Shown here piece by piece: positions 16,798-25,226 of a stretch of 64,000 nucleotides of DNA. Each line of letters starts with the position of its first letter. Position 1 is the first letter of the stretch. A program made the translations under genes and the position numbers. The DNA is from Oscillospiraceae bacterium. GTDB lineage: Bacteria > Bacillota > Clostridia > Oscillospirales > Oscillospiraceae. A model generated the notes under the pieces. It was given only the letters and a program-made list of their open reading frames with translations. It did not search any database and was not told the origin of the DNA. Where the stretch lies: the NCBI GenBank assembly GCA_902778285.1, contig CACYXC010000003.1, forward strand, positions 1-64,000, given 5' to 3'.

Positions 16798-18927
16798 ATG
16801 AGCAGAAATCTGATCAAATCCGGCCGCATCGTCGCCATGGCGGTGCTGCTGATCGTCATTCTCTCCATCTACCTGGTCCGCCTGTACAACCTGCAGATCG
16901 TGGAGGGCGAGAAGTATTACAACCAGGCCAGCGCTATCAGCGATACCCAGCGCACCGTCACCGCCGCCCGCGGGAACATCCTCGACCGCTACGGCCGCGT
17001 CCTTGTGAGCAACAAGGAATGCTACAACCTGAAGATCGACGTGACAAAGCTCTTTGCCAACCCCGACCCCAACGCCACGATCCTTCAGCTCGTGCAGACA
17101 GTGCGCAACTACGGCGACTCCTATACGGACGATCTCCCCATCAGCTATGAGCCGCCCTTCGAGTATCTGGACAACATGACCGAGATCCAGTACACGATGC
17201 TGCAGGCCTATTTCAAGGACAAGGGCAAGGCGCTGCCGGACGACCCCACGGCCGTGGAGCTTCTGAGCTACATGCGCACCCGCTATGACATCGACAACAG
17301 CTACTCCTCCGAAGAGATGCGCATCATCGCGGGCGTGCGCTACTCCATCAACGTGCGCTACGCGGTCAACACCGCCGACTACATGTTCGTCGAGGACGCA
17401 AGCATGGAGCTGATCTCCTCCATCATGGAGAAGAAGATCAACGGCGTCGAGGTCGAGCGCGCCTTCACCCGCAACTACGGCACCCCGTACGCGGCCCATC
17501 TGCTGGGCTATGTCGGGCTGATGACGCAGGAGGAGTTCGAGCGCTACTCGCTGCTCGATTACGCCAACGACGCCGTCGTCGGCAAGGACGGCATCGAGTA
17601 CGCCTTTGAGACCGACCTGCACGGCAAGGACGGCGAGGTCATCGAGTACCGAAACGCCGCCGGCACGATCCTCTCCACGGTCTATCTGGAGGACCCGGAG
17701 CCTGGGCACCACATCTATCTCACGATCGACATCGCCCTGCAGGAGCAGGTGGAGAAGATCCTGGCCCACGGCATCGACATCATGCGCAAGGACCGCGCCC
17801 AGCTGCGCGCCGAGCGAACCGCCGCCGGCGAATACGACCCGGAGATGAAAGACGAGATCACCGGCGCCGCCATCGTGGTGGTGAACGTCAAGACCGGCGA
17901 GCCGCTGGCCATCGCCAGCTGGCCGACCTTCGACGTGTCCACGATCATCGAGAAATACTCCGAGCTGCTCGCAACGCCGAACGCGCCGCTCTTCAACCGC
18001 GCCCTGATGGGCGCCTACGCCCCCGGCTCCACCTTCAAGCCCTGCGTGGCGATCGCCTGCCTGACCGAGGGTATCATCAACACCGAGTTCAAGGTCAAGT
18101 GCGAGGGCGTCTTCACACGGTACGCCGCGGAAGGCTACGCCCCTGAGTGCTGGATCTGGCGTGCCAGCTCCAACCCGAACGAGCACTTGACGCACGGCGA
18201 GGACAATGTGACCGCCGCGCTGCGCGACTCCTGCAATTACTTCTTCTATACCATCGGCCACGAGCTGGGCATCGACCCGATGGGTGAGTATGCTCACGCC
18301 TTCGGCCTCGGCGTGCCCACCGGCATCGAGCTGGTCGAGACCTACGGCAACATGTCCAACGCCGCCAACCACGCCGACTATACCGGCACCACATGGCGTA
18401 TCGGTGACACGCTGCAGGCGGCCATCGGACAGTCCGACTCCATCTTCTCCCCGCTGCAGATCGCGGAATATTGCGCCACCGTAGCAAACTCCGGCTACCG
18501 GCACTCCGCCTCCGTCCTCAAGGCTATCCGCAGCTACGACTACAGCGAGGTCCTTTACGAGCGCGAGGCCGAAGTGCTGAGTATTGTGCAGTCCGACGCC
18601 TGGAACTGGGACGCGGTGCACGAAGGCATGCACCTGGTGCTTCACGACTGGTCCGTCAACGGCGCCAACGCCGAGTGGTGGGCCGACTGCGCCTGGGACG
18701 TGGCCGGCAAGACCGGGACCGCCCAGAAGGGCGAAAAGATCACCAACGACGGTATCTTCATGTGCTATGCGCCCTTTGACGATCCCGAGGTCGCCATCGC
18801 GGTCGTGGTCGAGCGCGGTCTGTCCGGCGCAAGCACGCAGTTCATGGCCCGGCAGGTCATGGACGCCTATATCAACATCAAGAGCTACAAGGACACCTCC
18901 GAGCCGGAGATGGGGCTTTTGAAATAA
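16798..18927 (+). CDS. mrdA: Penicillin-binding protein 2 (elongasome transpeptidase)
   Basis: A class B PBP of 709 residues with one N-terminal membrane helix (about residues 13-29) and a dimerisation domain starting TVTAARGNILDRYGRVL. The transpeptidase domain has the nucleophile in GSTFKPC (S411), the second motif SCN (S478) and KTGTAQ (K638). It crosslinks peptidoglycan during side-wall growth. It directly follows mreD, with 48 bp of sequence containing short TTCAG repeats (16755-16785) between them. A hairpin overlaps its stop codon. Confidence 0.94.
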   Translation: MSRNLIKSGRIVAMAVLLIVILSIYLVRLYNLQIVEGEKYYNQASAISDTQRTVTAARGNILDRYGRVLVSNKECYNLKIDVTKLFANPDPNATILQLVQTVRNYGDSYTDDLPISYEPPFEYLDNMTEIQYTMLQAYFKDKGKALPDDPTAVELLSYMRTRYDIDNSYSSEEMRIIAGVRYSINVRYAVNTADYMFVEDASMELISSIMEKKINGVEVERAFTRNYGTPYAAHLLGYVGLMTQEEFERYSLLDYANDAVVGKDGIEYAFETDLHGKDGEVIEYRNAAGTILSTVYLEDPEPGHHIYLTIDIALQEQVEKILAHGIDIMRKDRAQLRAERTAAGEYDPEMKDEITGAAIVVVNVKTGEPLAIASWPTFDVSTIIEKYSELLATPNAPLFNRALMGAYAPGSTFKPCVAIACLTEGIINTEFKVKCEGVFTRYAAEGYAPECWIWRASSNPNEHLTHGEDNVTAALRDSCNYFFYTIGHELGIDPMGEYAHAFGLGVPTGIELVETYGNMSNAANHADYTGTTWRIGDTLQAAIGQSDSIFSPLQIAEYCATVANSGYRHSASVLKAIRSYDYSEVLYEREAEVLSIVQSDAWNWDAVHEGMHLVLHDWSVNGANAEWWADCAWDVAGKTGTAQKGEKITNDGIFMCYAPFDDPEVAIAVVVERGLSGASTQFMARQVMDAYINIKSYKDTSEPEMGLLK

Positions 18928-18958
18928 TGTTCATTCCCCCTGCCGGGGAATGAACATT
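18926..18958 (+). terminator. Hairpin at the end of mrdA
   Basis: Stem AATGTTCATTCCCC/GGGGAATGAACATT beginning within the mrdA stop codon. There is no U-tract, so it may stabilise the 3' end rather than terminate. Confidence 0.5.
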
Positions 18959-19196
18959 AGATCCTCACGCTTATCGCGCGAAACGCCCGGGAATGCGTCT
19001 CGTTGCTCGGCGTGAGGCCTCGCACAGCTCGGCTCAAAGTGTTTTTGCCGAAGCAGAGCTCCGTCAAAAACAGATTGTCTTTTTCCTTCCCGTTCTCCCC
19101 CGCAGAAAAAACTGAAGGGAAGCTCTCCTGGTTGCAAGCCCGCGCAAATCTTGCAGCAGCAGTACTTGCGCTGTCAAAATTCAAGAATTTTAATTG
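18959..19196. other. Intergenic region without a recognisable gene
   Basis: About 240 bp with no supported ORF. It contains stretches of opposite composition (TTGTCTTTTTCCTTCCCG and AAAAAACTGAAGGGAAG) that can pair, suggesting another degenerate intergenic repeat, but no second copy was located in this window. Confidence 0.4.
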
Positions 19197-19225
19197 TTGC
19201 AACTGCAGCAAAAACGGTTTATAAT
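19197..19225 (+). promoter_or_regulatory. Promoter of the mgsA homologue
   Basis: TTGCAA (19197-19202) and TATAAT (19220-19225), 17-bp spacer, 37 bp upstream of the start. Confidence 0.75.
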
Positions 19226-19262
19226 AATTCATCATGATTTCGAAAAAGGAAGTGAGCCGCGC

Positions 19263-19667
19263 ATGAACATCGCATTGATGGCACACGACAGAAAAAAGGA
19301 ACTGATGGTCCAGTTTTGCATCGCATACTGCGGTATTCTGGCGGAGCATTCTCTCTGCGCCACCCATGTAACAGGCAAGCTGGTGTCGGAGGCGACAGGG
19401 CTTCCAATCACTCTGTATCTGCACGCGGATCAGGGCGGCGCGCAGCAGATCGGCGCGAGGATCTCCTTCAACGAGATCGACCTGGTGCTCTTCTTCTGCG
19501 ACCCGGCCAATCCCAAGGGCTTTGACGACATCAACAAGGTCGAGCGTCTCTGCGATCAGTATCAGATCCCCTTCGCCACCAACGCGGCCACCGCGGAGGT
19601 GCTGGTGCAGGGCCTGCGCAGGGGCGATCTGGACTGGCGCAACATCGTCAACCCGCAGAAACGGTAA
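19263..19667 (+). CDS. Methylglyoxal synthase homologue with altered active-site motifs
   Basis: The 134-residue protein is colinear with methylglyoxal synthase: MNIALMAHDRKKELM at the start, KLVSEATGLPI, QQIGARI, and FFCDPANP followed by PFATNAATAEVLV. It differs at expected functional positions. The phosphate-binding TGTTG is THVTG, the catalytic Asp in GGDQQ is Ala (GGAQQ), and the position of the second catalytic His is Phe. DHAP-to-methylglyoxal activity is therefore doubtful; a regulatory or ligand-binding role is possible. It sits next to the mre/mrdA block, where clostridial mgsA is often found. Confidence 0.75.
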   Translation: MNIALMAHDRKKELMVQFCIAYCGILAEHSLCATHVTGKLVSEATGLPITLYLHADQGGAQQIGARISFNEIDLVLFFCDPANPKGFDDINKVERLCDQYQIPFATNAATAEVLVQGLRRGDLDWRNIVNPQKR

Positions 19668-19692
19668 GGAACTCTGCTTTCCCTCCATCTTC

Positions 19693-19714
19693 GGCGCGGC
19701 AGTCATGCCGCGCC
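19693..19714 (+). terminator. Hairpin after the mgsA homologue
   Basis: Stem GGCGCGGCA/TGCCGCGCC with a four-base loop, 26 bp after the stop, without a clear U-tract. Confidence 0.45.
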
Positions 19715-19737
19715 AAATGCTGTCCATAGCCCCGTGA

Positions 19738-19875
19738 AAAGGGAGGCGCCCCGCAGGGGCGAAGGGGTTAAAATTCTCGGGCAGCGCTTCGAAACGATCA
19801 CTCAGAGGGACGAACGCCCCTCATCCGCCCCAGTGTGAGCACTGGGGCACCTTCCCCCTCGGGGGAAGGCTATAT
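19738..19875. repeat. Interspersed palindromic repeat (CTCCC family), copy 1
   Basis: Begins GGGAGGCGCCCCGCAGGGGCG and includes CCCCTCATCCG, a GCCCCAGTG/CACTGGGGC hairpin and CCTTCCCCCTCGGGGGAAGG at the end. Related to the repeats at 21250-21395, 25062-25205 and 42880-42935. Confidence 0.55.
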
Positions 19876-19890
19876 GGAAAGGATGATTTT

Positions 19891-21249
19891 ATGGCAAAAG
19901 TATCCCCGCGCACGCTCTCCGGCTTCATGGAGCTGCCGCCCCGCGAGCAGATGAAGATGGAGCGGATGATGAGCGTCCTGCGCGATACCTATTCTCTCTA
20001 TGGCTTTACGCCTCTGGATACGCCGATCATCGAGTCGGCGGAGGTGCTGCTGGCCAAGGGCGGCGGCGAGACCGAAAAGCAGATCTACCGCTTCATGAAG
20101 GGCGAGAGCGATCTTGCGCTGCGCTTTGACCTGACGGTGCCGCTGGCCAAGTACGTGGCCGGGCACTACGGGGAGCTGAGCTTCCCCTTCCGCCGCTATC
20201 AGATCGGCAAGGTCTACCGGGGCGAGCGTGCCCAGCGCGGCCGCTTCCGCGAGTTTTATCAGGCCGACATCGACGTGATCGGCGACGGGAAGCTGGACAT
20301 CCTCAACGAGGCGGAGATCCCCGCCATCATCTACGACACCTTCACCCGCCTGGGGCTGAAGAAGTTCAAGATCCGCGTCAACAACCGCAAGCTCCTCAAC
20401 GGCTTCTACGCCATGAATGGCATGAGCGAAAAGGCCGGCGAGATCATGCGCACCGTGGACAAGCTCGACAAGATCGGCCCCCAGAAGGTCAAGGAGCTCC
20501 TCGTCGAGGAGGTGAAGATGCTGCCCGACAAGAGCGAGAACGTGCTGGACTTCATGGCGATCTGCGGCACGAACGCGGAGGTCATCGAGCGGCTGGAGAT
20601 GTACCGCAGCATGGACGAGACCTTTGATCAGGGCCTGGACGAGCTGATCGCCGTGACGAAATATCTCGAGGACTTCGGCGTGCCGGAGGAGAACTTCGCG
20701 GTCGACCTGACCATCGCCCGCGGGCTTGACTACTATACCGGCACGGTCTACGAGACCGTGATGACCGAGCACCCCGAGATCGGCTCCATATGCTCCGGCG
20801 GACGCTATGACAATCTGGCCGAGTACTACACGGATAAACAGCTGCCCGGCGTGGGCATCTCCATCGGTCTGACGCGGCTGTTCTACGTGCTCAGCGAGCA
20901 GGGCATGCTCTCCGACGAGATCGTGACCGCCCCCTGCGACGCGCTGGTGATCCCCATGACGGAGGATCTGGCCCCCGCCGTGGCCGCTGCTACCGCCCTG
21001 CGTCAGGGCGGGGTGCGCACCCAGCTCTACGGCGAGAAGAAGAAATTCAAGGCCAGGATCGCTTACGCCGACAGGATCGGCGTGCCCTTTGCGGTACTGC
21101 TGGGTGAGGACGAGGTCAGCGAGGGCGTCGTCTCCGTCAAGGACATGCGCTCCGGCGAGCAGAAGAAGATGCCCGCCGCGGAGGCCGCGGCGTTCATCAG
21201 GGCAGCCGTTGAGGCGCAGAACTGCGCCGCGGTGATTACAGAGAAATAA
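19891..21249 (+). CDS. hisS: Histidyl-tRNA synthetase
   Basis: Class II synthetase of 452 residues. It shows motif 2 FRRYQIGKVYRGERAQRGRFREFYQADIDVIG and the histidine-specific ARGLDYYTGTVYE and GGRYDNL. Motif 3 is GVGISIGLTRL, and the C-terminal anticodon-binding domain contains YADRIGVPFAVLLGEDEV. It is a complete-length bacterial HisRS. No T-box leader could be recognised upstream; the preceding 150 bp is an interspersed repeat. aspS follows, as in many Firmicutes. Confidence 0.95.
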   Translation: MAKVSPRTLSGFMELPPREQMKMERMMSVLRDTYSLYGFTPLDTPIIESAEVLLAKGGGETEKQIYRFMKGESDLALRFDLTVPLAKYVAGHYGELSFPFRRYQIGKVYRGERAQRGRFREFYQADIDVIGDGKLDILNEAEIPAIIYDTFTRLGLKKFKIRVNNRKLLNGFYAMNGMSEKAGEIMRTVDKLDKIGPQKVKELLVEEVKMLPDKSENVLDFMAICGTNAEVIERLEMYRSMDETFDQGLDELIAVTKYLEDFGVPEENFAVDLTIARGLDYYTGTVYETVMTEHPEIGSICSGGRYDNLAEYYTDKQLPGVGISIGLTRLFYVLSEQGMLSDEIVTAPCDALVIPMTEDLAPAVAAATALRQGGVRTQLYGEKKKFKARIAYADRIGVPFAVLLGEDEVSEGVVSVKDMRSGEQKKMPAAEAAAFIRAAVEAQNCAAVITEK

Positions 21250-21395
21250 GGAGACAGCCTCCCCTGTGTAAAGGGAGGCGCCCACAGGGCGGTGGGCTTG
21301 TTCAAGATCCCGAAGCGCCCTGAACCAACAGAGCAAAAAAAGAACGCAACCCCTCAGTCACGCATGCGGCCAGACAGCTTCCCGCGTCCGAACAA
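21250..21395. repeat. Interspersed palindromic repeat (CTCCC family), copy 2
   Basis: Starts GCCTCCCCTGTGTAAAGGGAGG, then GGCGCCCACAGGGC, and later CCCCTCAGTCACGCATGCGG and CAGACAGCTTCCCG. The layout is the same as the copy at 25062-25205. Confidence 0.55.
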
Positions 21396-21460
21396 GGCCG
21401 GGAGGTCAGGCAGCGATGGAGGTATCGCTGCCATGACCGCCGCCCTTGTTCCTCCTTACT

Positions 21461-21570
21461 CAAATCAAAGCGCATGCTTTGATTTGGAGAGGAAAAGGGA
21501 GGGAGCGTATATGCAGCTTTTGCGGCACTTGCGGAAACCGCAAAAGCGAAAGGAAGCGAGCTTCCTTTGA
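21461..21570 (+). repeat. Interspersed ~115 bp repeat, copy 2
   Basis: Palindrome CAAATCAAAGC/GCTTTGATTTG, then a purine-rich GAGAGGAAAAGGGAGGGAG tract, ATATGCAGC, and a stem GCTTTTGCGG/CCGCAAAAGC. Homologous to 1570-1686 (inverted) and 41731-41842. Confidence 0.6.
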
Positions 21571-21605
21571 CGAAGGGGAGCCTATATGGAAGCGAGGTAT
21601 AGAAA

Positions 21606-23387
21606 ATGATGCAGTCCCGTACCCATACCTGCAACGAGCTCCGCCTGGAGAACGTGGGGCAGAAGGTCAAGATCGTCGGCTGGATGGAAAACGTGCGCGA
21701 GGTGGGCAGCAACTTTGCCTTTGTCGTCGTGCGCGACTTCTACGGCACCACCCAGGTCGTCGTCGAGACCGAGGAGATGATGAAGACCGTCAAGGCCATC
21801 AACAAGGAGTCCACGATCTCCGTGGAGGGCGTCGTGCGCGAGCGCGCGAGCAAGAACCCCAAGCTCCCCACCGGCGACATCGAGCTCGTCCCGGAGAAGA
21901 TCGAGGTCCTGGGCCGCTGCCGCTACAACGAGCTGCCCTTTGAGATCAACCGCAGCCGCGAAGCCGACGAGAGCGCGCGCCTGAAATACCGTTTTCTCGA
22001 TCTGCGCAATCCGGCCGTCAAGCAGAACATCATCCTGCGCTGCCAGGTGGTGGCGGAGATCCGCCGCCTGATGACGGAGCACGGCTTCCTGGAGATCACC
22101 ACGCCGATCCTGACGGCCTCCTCTCCCGAGGGCGCGCGGGACTATCTGGTGCCCGCCCGCAAGCACCCCGGCAAGTTCTACGCTCTGCCGCAGGCGCCCC
22201 AGCAGTTCAAGCAGCTGCTGATGGCCTCCGGCTTTGACCGCTATTTCCAGATCGCCCCGTGCTTCCGCGACGAGGACGCGCGCGGCGACCGTACGCCCGG
22301 CGAGTTCTACCAGCTCGACATGGAGATGGCCTTTGCCGAGCAGGACGACGTGCTCGGCGTGCTGGAAGAGGTGCTCGTACCCGTGTTCGAGAAATTCGGC
22401 CTGTACGGCGACCGCGTCACGCCCGCGCCCTTCCGCCGCATCCCCTATCTCGAGGCGATGGAGAAGTACGGCACCGACAAGCCCGATCTGCGCATCGACC
22501 TGGAGATCCGGGACGCGACCGACCTGCTGCAGAATATCGGCTTCGGCCCCTTTGAGGGGAATACCGTGAAGGCCGTGGTCGTTTCCGACTTCAACGCCAC
22601 CCGCAAGCAGATCGACAAGCTCTGCGCCGACGTGGAGGTGCAGACCGCCCAGAAGAGCTACTGGTTCCGCCTGGACGAGAAGGGTGAGATCGTCGGCGGC
22701 ATCGCCAAGTTCGTCCAGCCCGTCAGGGAGCAGATCGTTGCGGCGCTCGGCCTCAAGCCCGGCTGCTTCGTCGGCCTCGCTGCCGGCAAGCTGGCGGTGG
22801 CGCAGAAGACCGCCGGCGTCATGCGCTCCAAGCTCGGCCTGCTCTGCCCGAACCATATGGACAGGGCGCAGTATCAGCTCTGCTGGATCGTGGACTTCCC
22901 GATGTACGAGATCGGCGAGGAAAGCGGCGAGCTCGAATTCTGCCACAATCCCTTCTCCATGCCCGCCGGCGGACTGGAGACCCTGCTGAAGGCCGAGCGC
23001 GGCGAGATCGACCCGCTCTCCATCATGGCCAATCAGTATGATCTGGTCTGCAACGGCTATGAGAGCGCCTCCGGCGCCGTCCGAAACCATGATCCCGAGA
23101 TCATGATCAAGGCCTTTGAGCTGGTGCGCCTGGGCGAGGACGATGTGAAAAAGAAATTCCCCGCCATGTACAACGCCTTCTGTTACGGCGCGCCTCCCCA
23201 TGCGGGCGCCGCCCCCGGCATCGACCGCATCGTCATGCTGCTGACGGGCGAGGAGTCGATCCGCGAGGTCATCACCTTCCCGATGAACCAGAAGGCGCAG
23301 GACCTCATGATGGGTGCTCCCTCCGAGGTCACACAGAAGCAGCTGGATGAGCTTCATATTGCTGTAGTAGGCGAAGTGGAAGAATAA
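21606..23387 (+). CDS. aspS: Aspartyl-tRNA synthetase
   Basis: Class II synthetase of 593 residues, bacterial type. The N-terminal OB-fold anticodon domain includes VKIVGWMENVREVGSNFAF. The catalytic core contains RYRFLDLR-like LKYRFLDLRNP, the GARDYLVPAR segment, motif 2 FRDEDARGDRTPGEFYQLDMEMAF and the large GAD insertion around residues 300-400. Motif 3 is GAPPHAGAAPGIDRIVMLL. Start codon ATG at 21606 (a second ATG follows immediately). It lies about 360 bp after hisS, the gap being filled by two repeats. Confidence 0.95.
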   Translation: MMQSRTHTCNELRLENVGQKVKIVGWMENVREVGSNFAFVVVRDFYGTTQVVVETEEMMKTVKAINKESTISVEGVVRERASKNPKLPTGDIELVPEKIEVLGRCRYNELPFEINRSREADESARLKYRFLDLRNPAVKQNIILRCQVVAEIRRLMTEHGFLEITTPILTASSPEGARDYLVPARKHPGKFYALPQAPQQFKQLLMASGFDRYFQIAPCFRDEDARGDRTPGEFYQLDMEMAFAEQDDVLGVLEEVLVPVFEKFGLYGDRVTPAPFRRIPYLEAMEKYGTDKPDLRIDLEIRDATDLLQNIGFGPFEGNTVKAVVVSDFNATRKQIDKLCADVEVQTAQKSYWFRLDEKGEIVGGIAKFVQPVREQIVAALGLKPGCFVGLAAGKLAVAQKTAGVMRSKLGLLCPNHMDRAQYQLCWIVDFPMYEIGEESGELEFCHNPFSMPAGGLETLLKAERGEIDPLSIMANQYDLVCNGYESASGAVRNHDPEIMIKAFELVRLGEDDVKKKFPAMYNAFCYGAPPHAGAAPGIDRIVMLLTGEESIREVITFPMNQKAQDLMMGAPSEVTQKQLDELHIAVVGEVEE

Positions 23388-23399
23388 TACACAGAAATG

Positions 23400-23520
23400 A
23401 TATTGTAGGGGCGACCCTTGCCGGTCGCCCTTGCTGTGTATTGCCCGGTCATCCTGAGCGAAGAGAAGGATCCCGTTCCTCTGCCTGAGATTCTTCGTTG
23501 CGCTCAGAATGACAATGACT
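23400..23520. repeat. Interspersed inverted repeats between aspS and the comM-like gene
   Basis: Contains GGGGCGACC...GGTCGCC and then GTCATCCTGAGCGAAG paired with TTCGTTGCGCTCAGAATGAC. The latter is a dyad type common in intergenic DNA of Clostridia. No gene is seen. Confidence 0.5.
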
Positions 23521-23539
23521 AACAAAGCAGGGTGATTGT

Positions 23540-25060
23540 ATGTACGCGAAGATCACATCCTTCGGCGTCAGCGGCATCGGCGGCTATCCGGTGTCGGTGG
23601 AGGTCTATATCACCAACGGCCTGCCCGCCTTTGACATCGTCGGTCTGCCGGATACGGCGGTCAAGGAATCGCGTGAGCGCGTGCGGGCGGCGGTGAAAAA
23701 CAACGGCTTCCGCTTCCCGGTCAGCCGCATGACCGTGAATCTCGCCCCCGCGGACAAGAAAAAGGTCGGCACGCTCTATGATCTGCCTGTGCTGATCGGT
23801 ATTCTGGCGGCGTCGGGGGAGATCAAGGCCCCTGCGGCGGACTGCGCCTTCCTGGGCGAGCTTTCCCTGACGGGGGAGCTGAGGCCCATCGCCGGCGCGC
23901 TGCCCATGGCCATCGCCGCCGAACGCGAGGGGGTCAGAAGCCTCTTCGTCCCGGCGGAGAACGCGCCGGAAGCCGCCTTTGCCGAGAACGTGGAGATTGT
24001 TCCGGTGCAGAGCGTCGCGCAGCTCGTCCGGCATCTGAGAGGCGAGGAGACGATCGAACCCGCGCCCGCGCCGGATGTCCACGCCGAGGAGCTGCCGCTG
24101 CCGGATTTCGCGGATGTGAAGGGTCAGGAAAACGTCAAGCGCGCGCTGGAGATCGCCGCAGCGGGCGGGCACAACATCCTGCTCATCGGCCCGCCGGGGG
24201 CGGGCAAGTCCATGATGGCCAAGCGTCTGCCCGGCATCCTGCCGGACATGAGCCGGGAGGAGATGATCCAGTCCACCGAGATCTGGTCGGTGGCAGGGCT
24301 TACGAGCCGCCGCCGTCCCATTGTCTCCACGCGGCCCTTCCGCTCTCCGCACCACACGGTGTCCGCCACGGCGCTGGCCGGCGGCGGGACCTTCCCCAAG
24401 CCGGGAGAGATCAGCCTGGCTCACAACGCGATCCTCTTTCTCGACGAGCTGCCGGAGTTTCGCGCGGATGTGCTGGAGGTTCTGCGCCAGCCCATGGAGG
24501 ACGGGCAGGTGACGGTCTCCCGCGTCGCGGGGACGGTGACCTTCCCGGCCCGCTTCATGCTGGTGTGCGCGATGAACCCCTGCAAGTGCGGCTGGTACGG
24601 GCACCCCTCGGGCCGCTGCCGCTGCACGCCGCAGGAGGTGCGCCGCTACCACAGCCGTATCTCCGGCCCGCTGCTGGACCGGATCGACCTGATCGTGGAG
24701 GTCCCGGCGCTGGAGTATGACGAGCTGCGGCGAAAAACCCCTGCCGAGAGCTCGGCCGAGATCAAAAAGCGCGTCAACGCCGCCCGCGCCATTCAGCGCA
24801 AGCGCTTCGGGGACGACGGCACCATGTCCAACTCCCGCATGGACAGCAAGGAGCTGCGCCGCTTCTGCAGCCTGAGCGGGGAAGGGGAGGAGCTGATGCG
24901 CGGCGCCTTCGACAGCATGGGGCTCTCCGCCCGCAGCTACGACCGCATCCTGCGCGTGGCCCGTACCATCGCCGATCTGGACGGCGCGGAGGAGATCGGC
25001 CCCGGCCATCTGGCCGAGGCGATCCAGTACCGGACCTATGATTTATCCATAGTCGAGTAA
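23540..25060 (+). CDS. YifB/ComM-type Mg-chelatase-like AAA+ ATPase
   Basis: The 506-residue protein starts with the Lon-protease-like N-domain (PAFDIVGLPDTAVKESRERV). It continues into the chelatase-type ATPase with Walker A GPPGAGKSMMAKRL (about residues 215-228) and Walker B ILFLDELPEF, plus the FRSPHHTVS segment. A cysteine pair in MNPCKCGWYGHPSGRC marks the zinc-like C-terminal part. ComM homologues are hexameric branch-migration helicases supporting recombination during transformation; whether this organism is competent is not shown by the window. Confidence 0.9.
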   Translation: MYAKITSFGVSGIGGYPVSVEVYITNGLPAFDIVGLPDTAVKESRERVRAAVKNNGFRFPVSRMTVNLAPADKKKVGTLYDLPVLIGILAASGEIKAPAADCAFLGELSLTGELRPIAGALPMAIAAEREGVRSLFVPAENAPEAAFAENVEIVPVQSVAQLVRHLRGEETIEPAPAPDVHAEELPLPDFADVKGQENVKRALEIAAAGGHNILLIGPPGAGKSMMAKRLPGILPDMSREEMIQSTEIWSVAGLTSRRRPIVSTRPFRSPHHTVSATALAGGGTFPKPGEISLAHNAILFLDELPEFRADVLEVLRQPMEDGQVTVSRVAGTVTFPARFMLVCAMNPCKCGWYGHPSGRCRCTPQEVRRYHSRISGPLLDRIDLIVEVPALEYDELRRKTPAESSAEIKKRVNAARAIQRKRFGDDGTMSNSRMDSKELRRFCSLSGEGEELMRGAFDSMGLSARSYDRILRVARTIADLDGAEEIGPGHLAEAIQYRTYDLSIVE

Positions 25061-25061
25061 A

Positions 25062-25205
25062 TGCCTCCCCTGCAAGGGGAGGTGGCCCGAAGGGCCGCAG
25101 GGGCAGTGCAAAATCCGGATGCGCTGCAGCCGACCAATCGGAAGTAGGTACATACCCCTCAGTCATCTTGCGCTGACAGCTCCCCTTAGGCAGGGGAGCC
25201 AAATA
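25062..25205. repeat. Interspersed palindromic repeat (CTCCC family), copy 3
   Basis: Best-preserved copy: GCCTCCCCTGCAAGGGGAGG, GGCCCGAAGGGCC, CCCCTCAGTC, and AGCTCCCCTTAGGCAGGGGAGC at the far end. The terminal blocks are mutually complementary, so the element can fold into a long cruciform. Confidence 0.6.
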
Positions 25206-25226
25206 TGAATACCGTTGGTGATTAAA

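Noticed and set aside
19738..19890. T-box leader for hisS
   Set aside because: No AGGGTGGNACCGCG-type antiterminator or specifier loop was seen; the region is an interspersed repeat.
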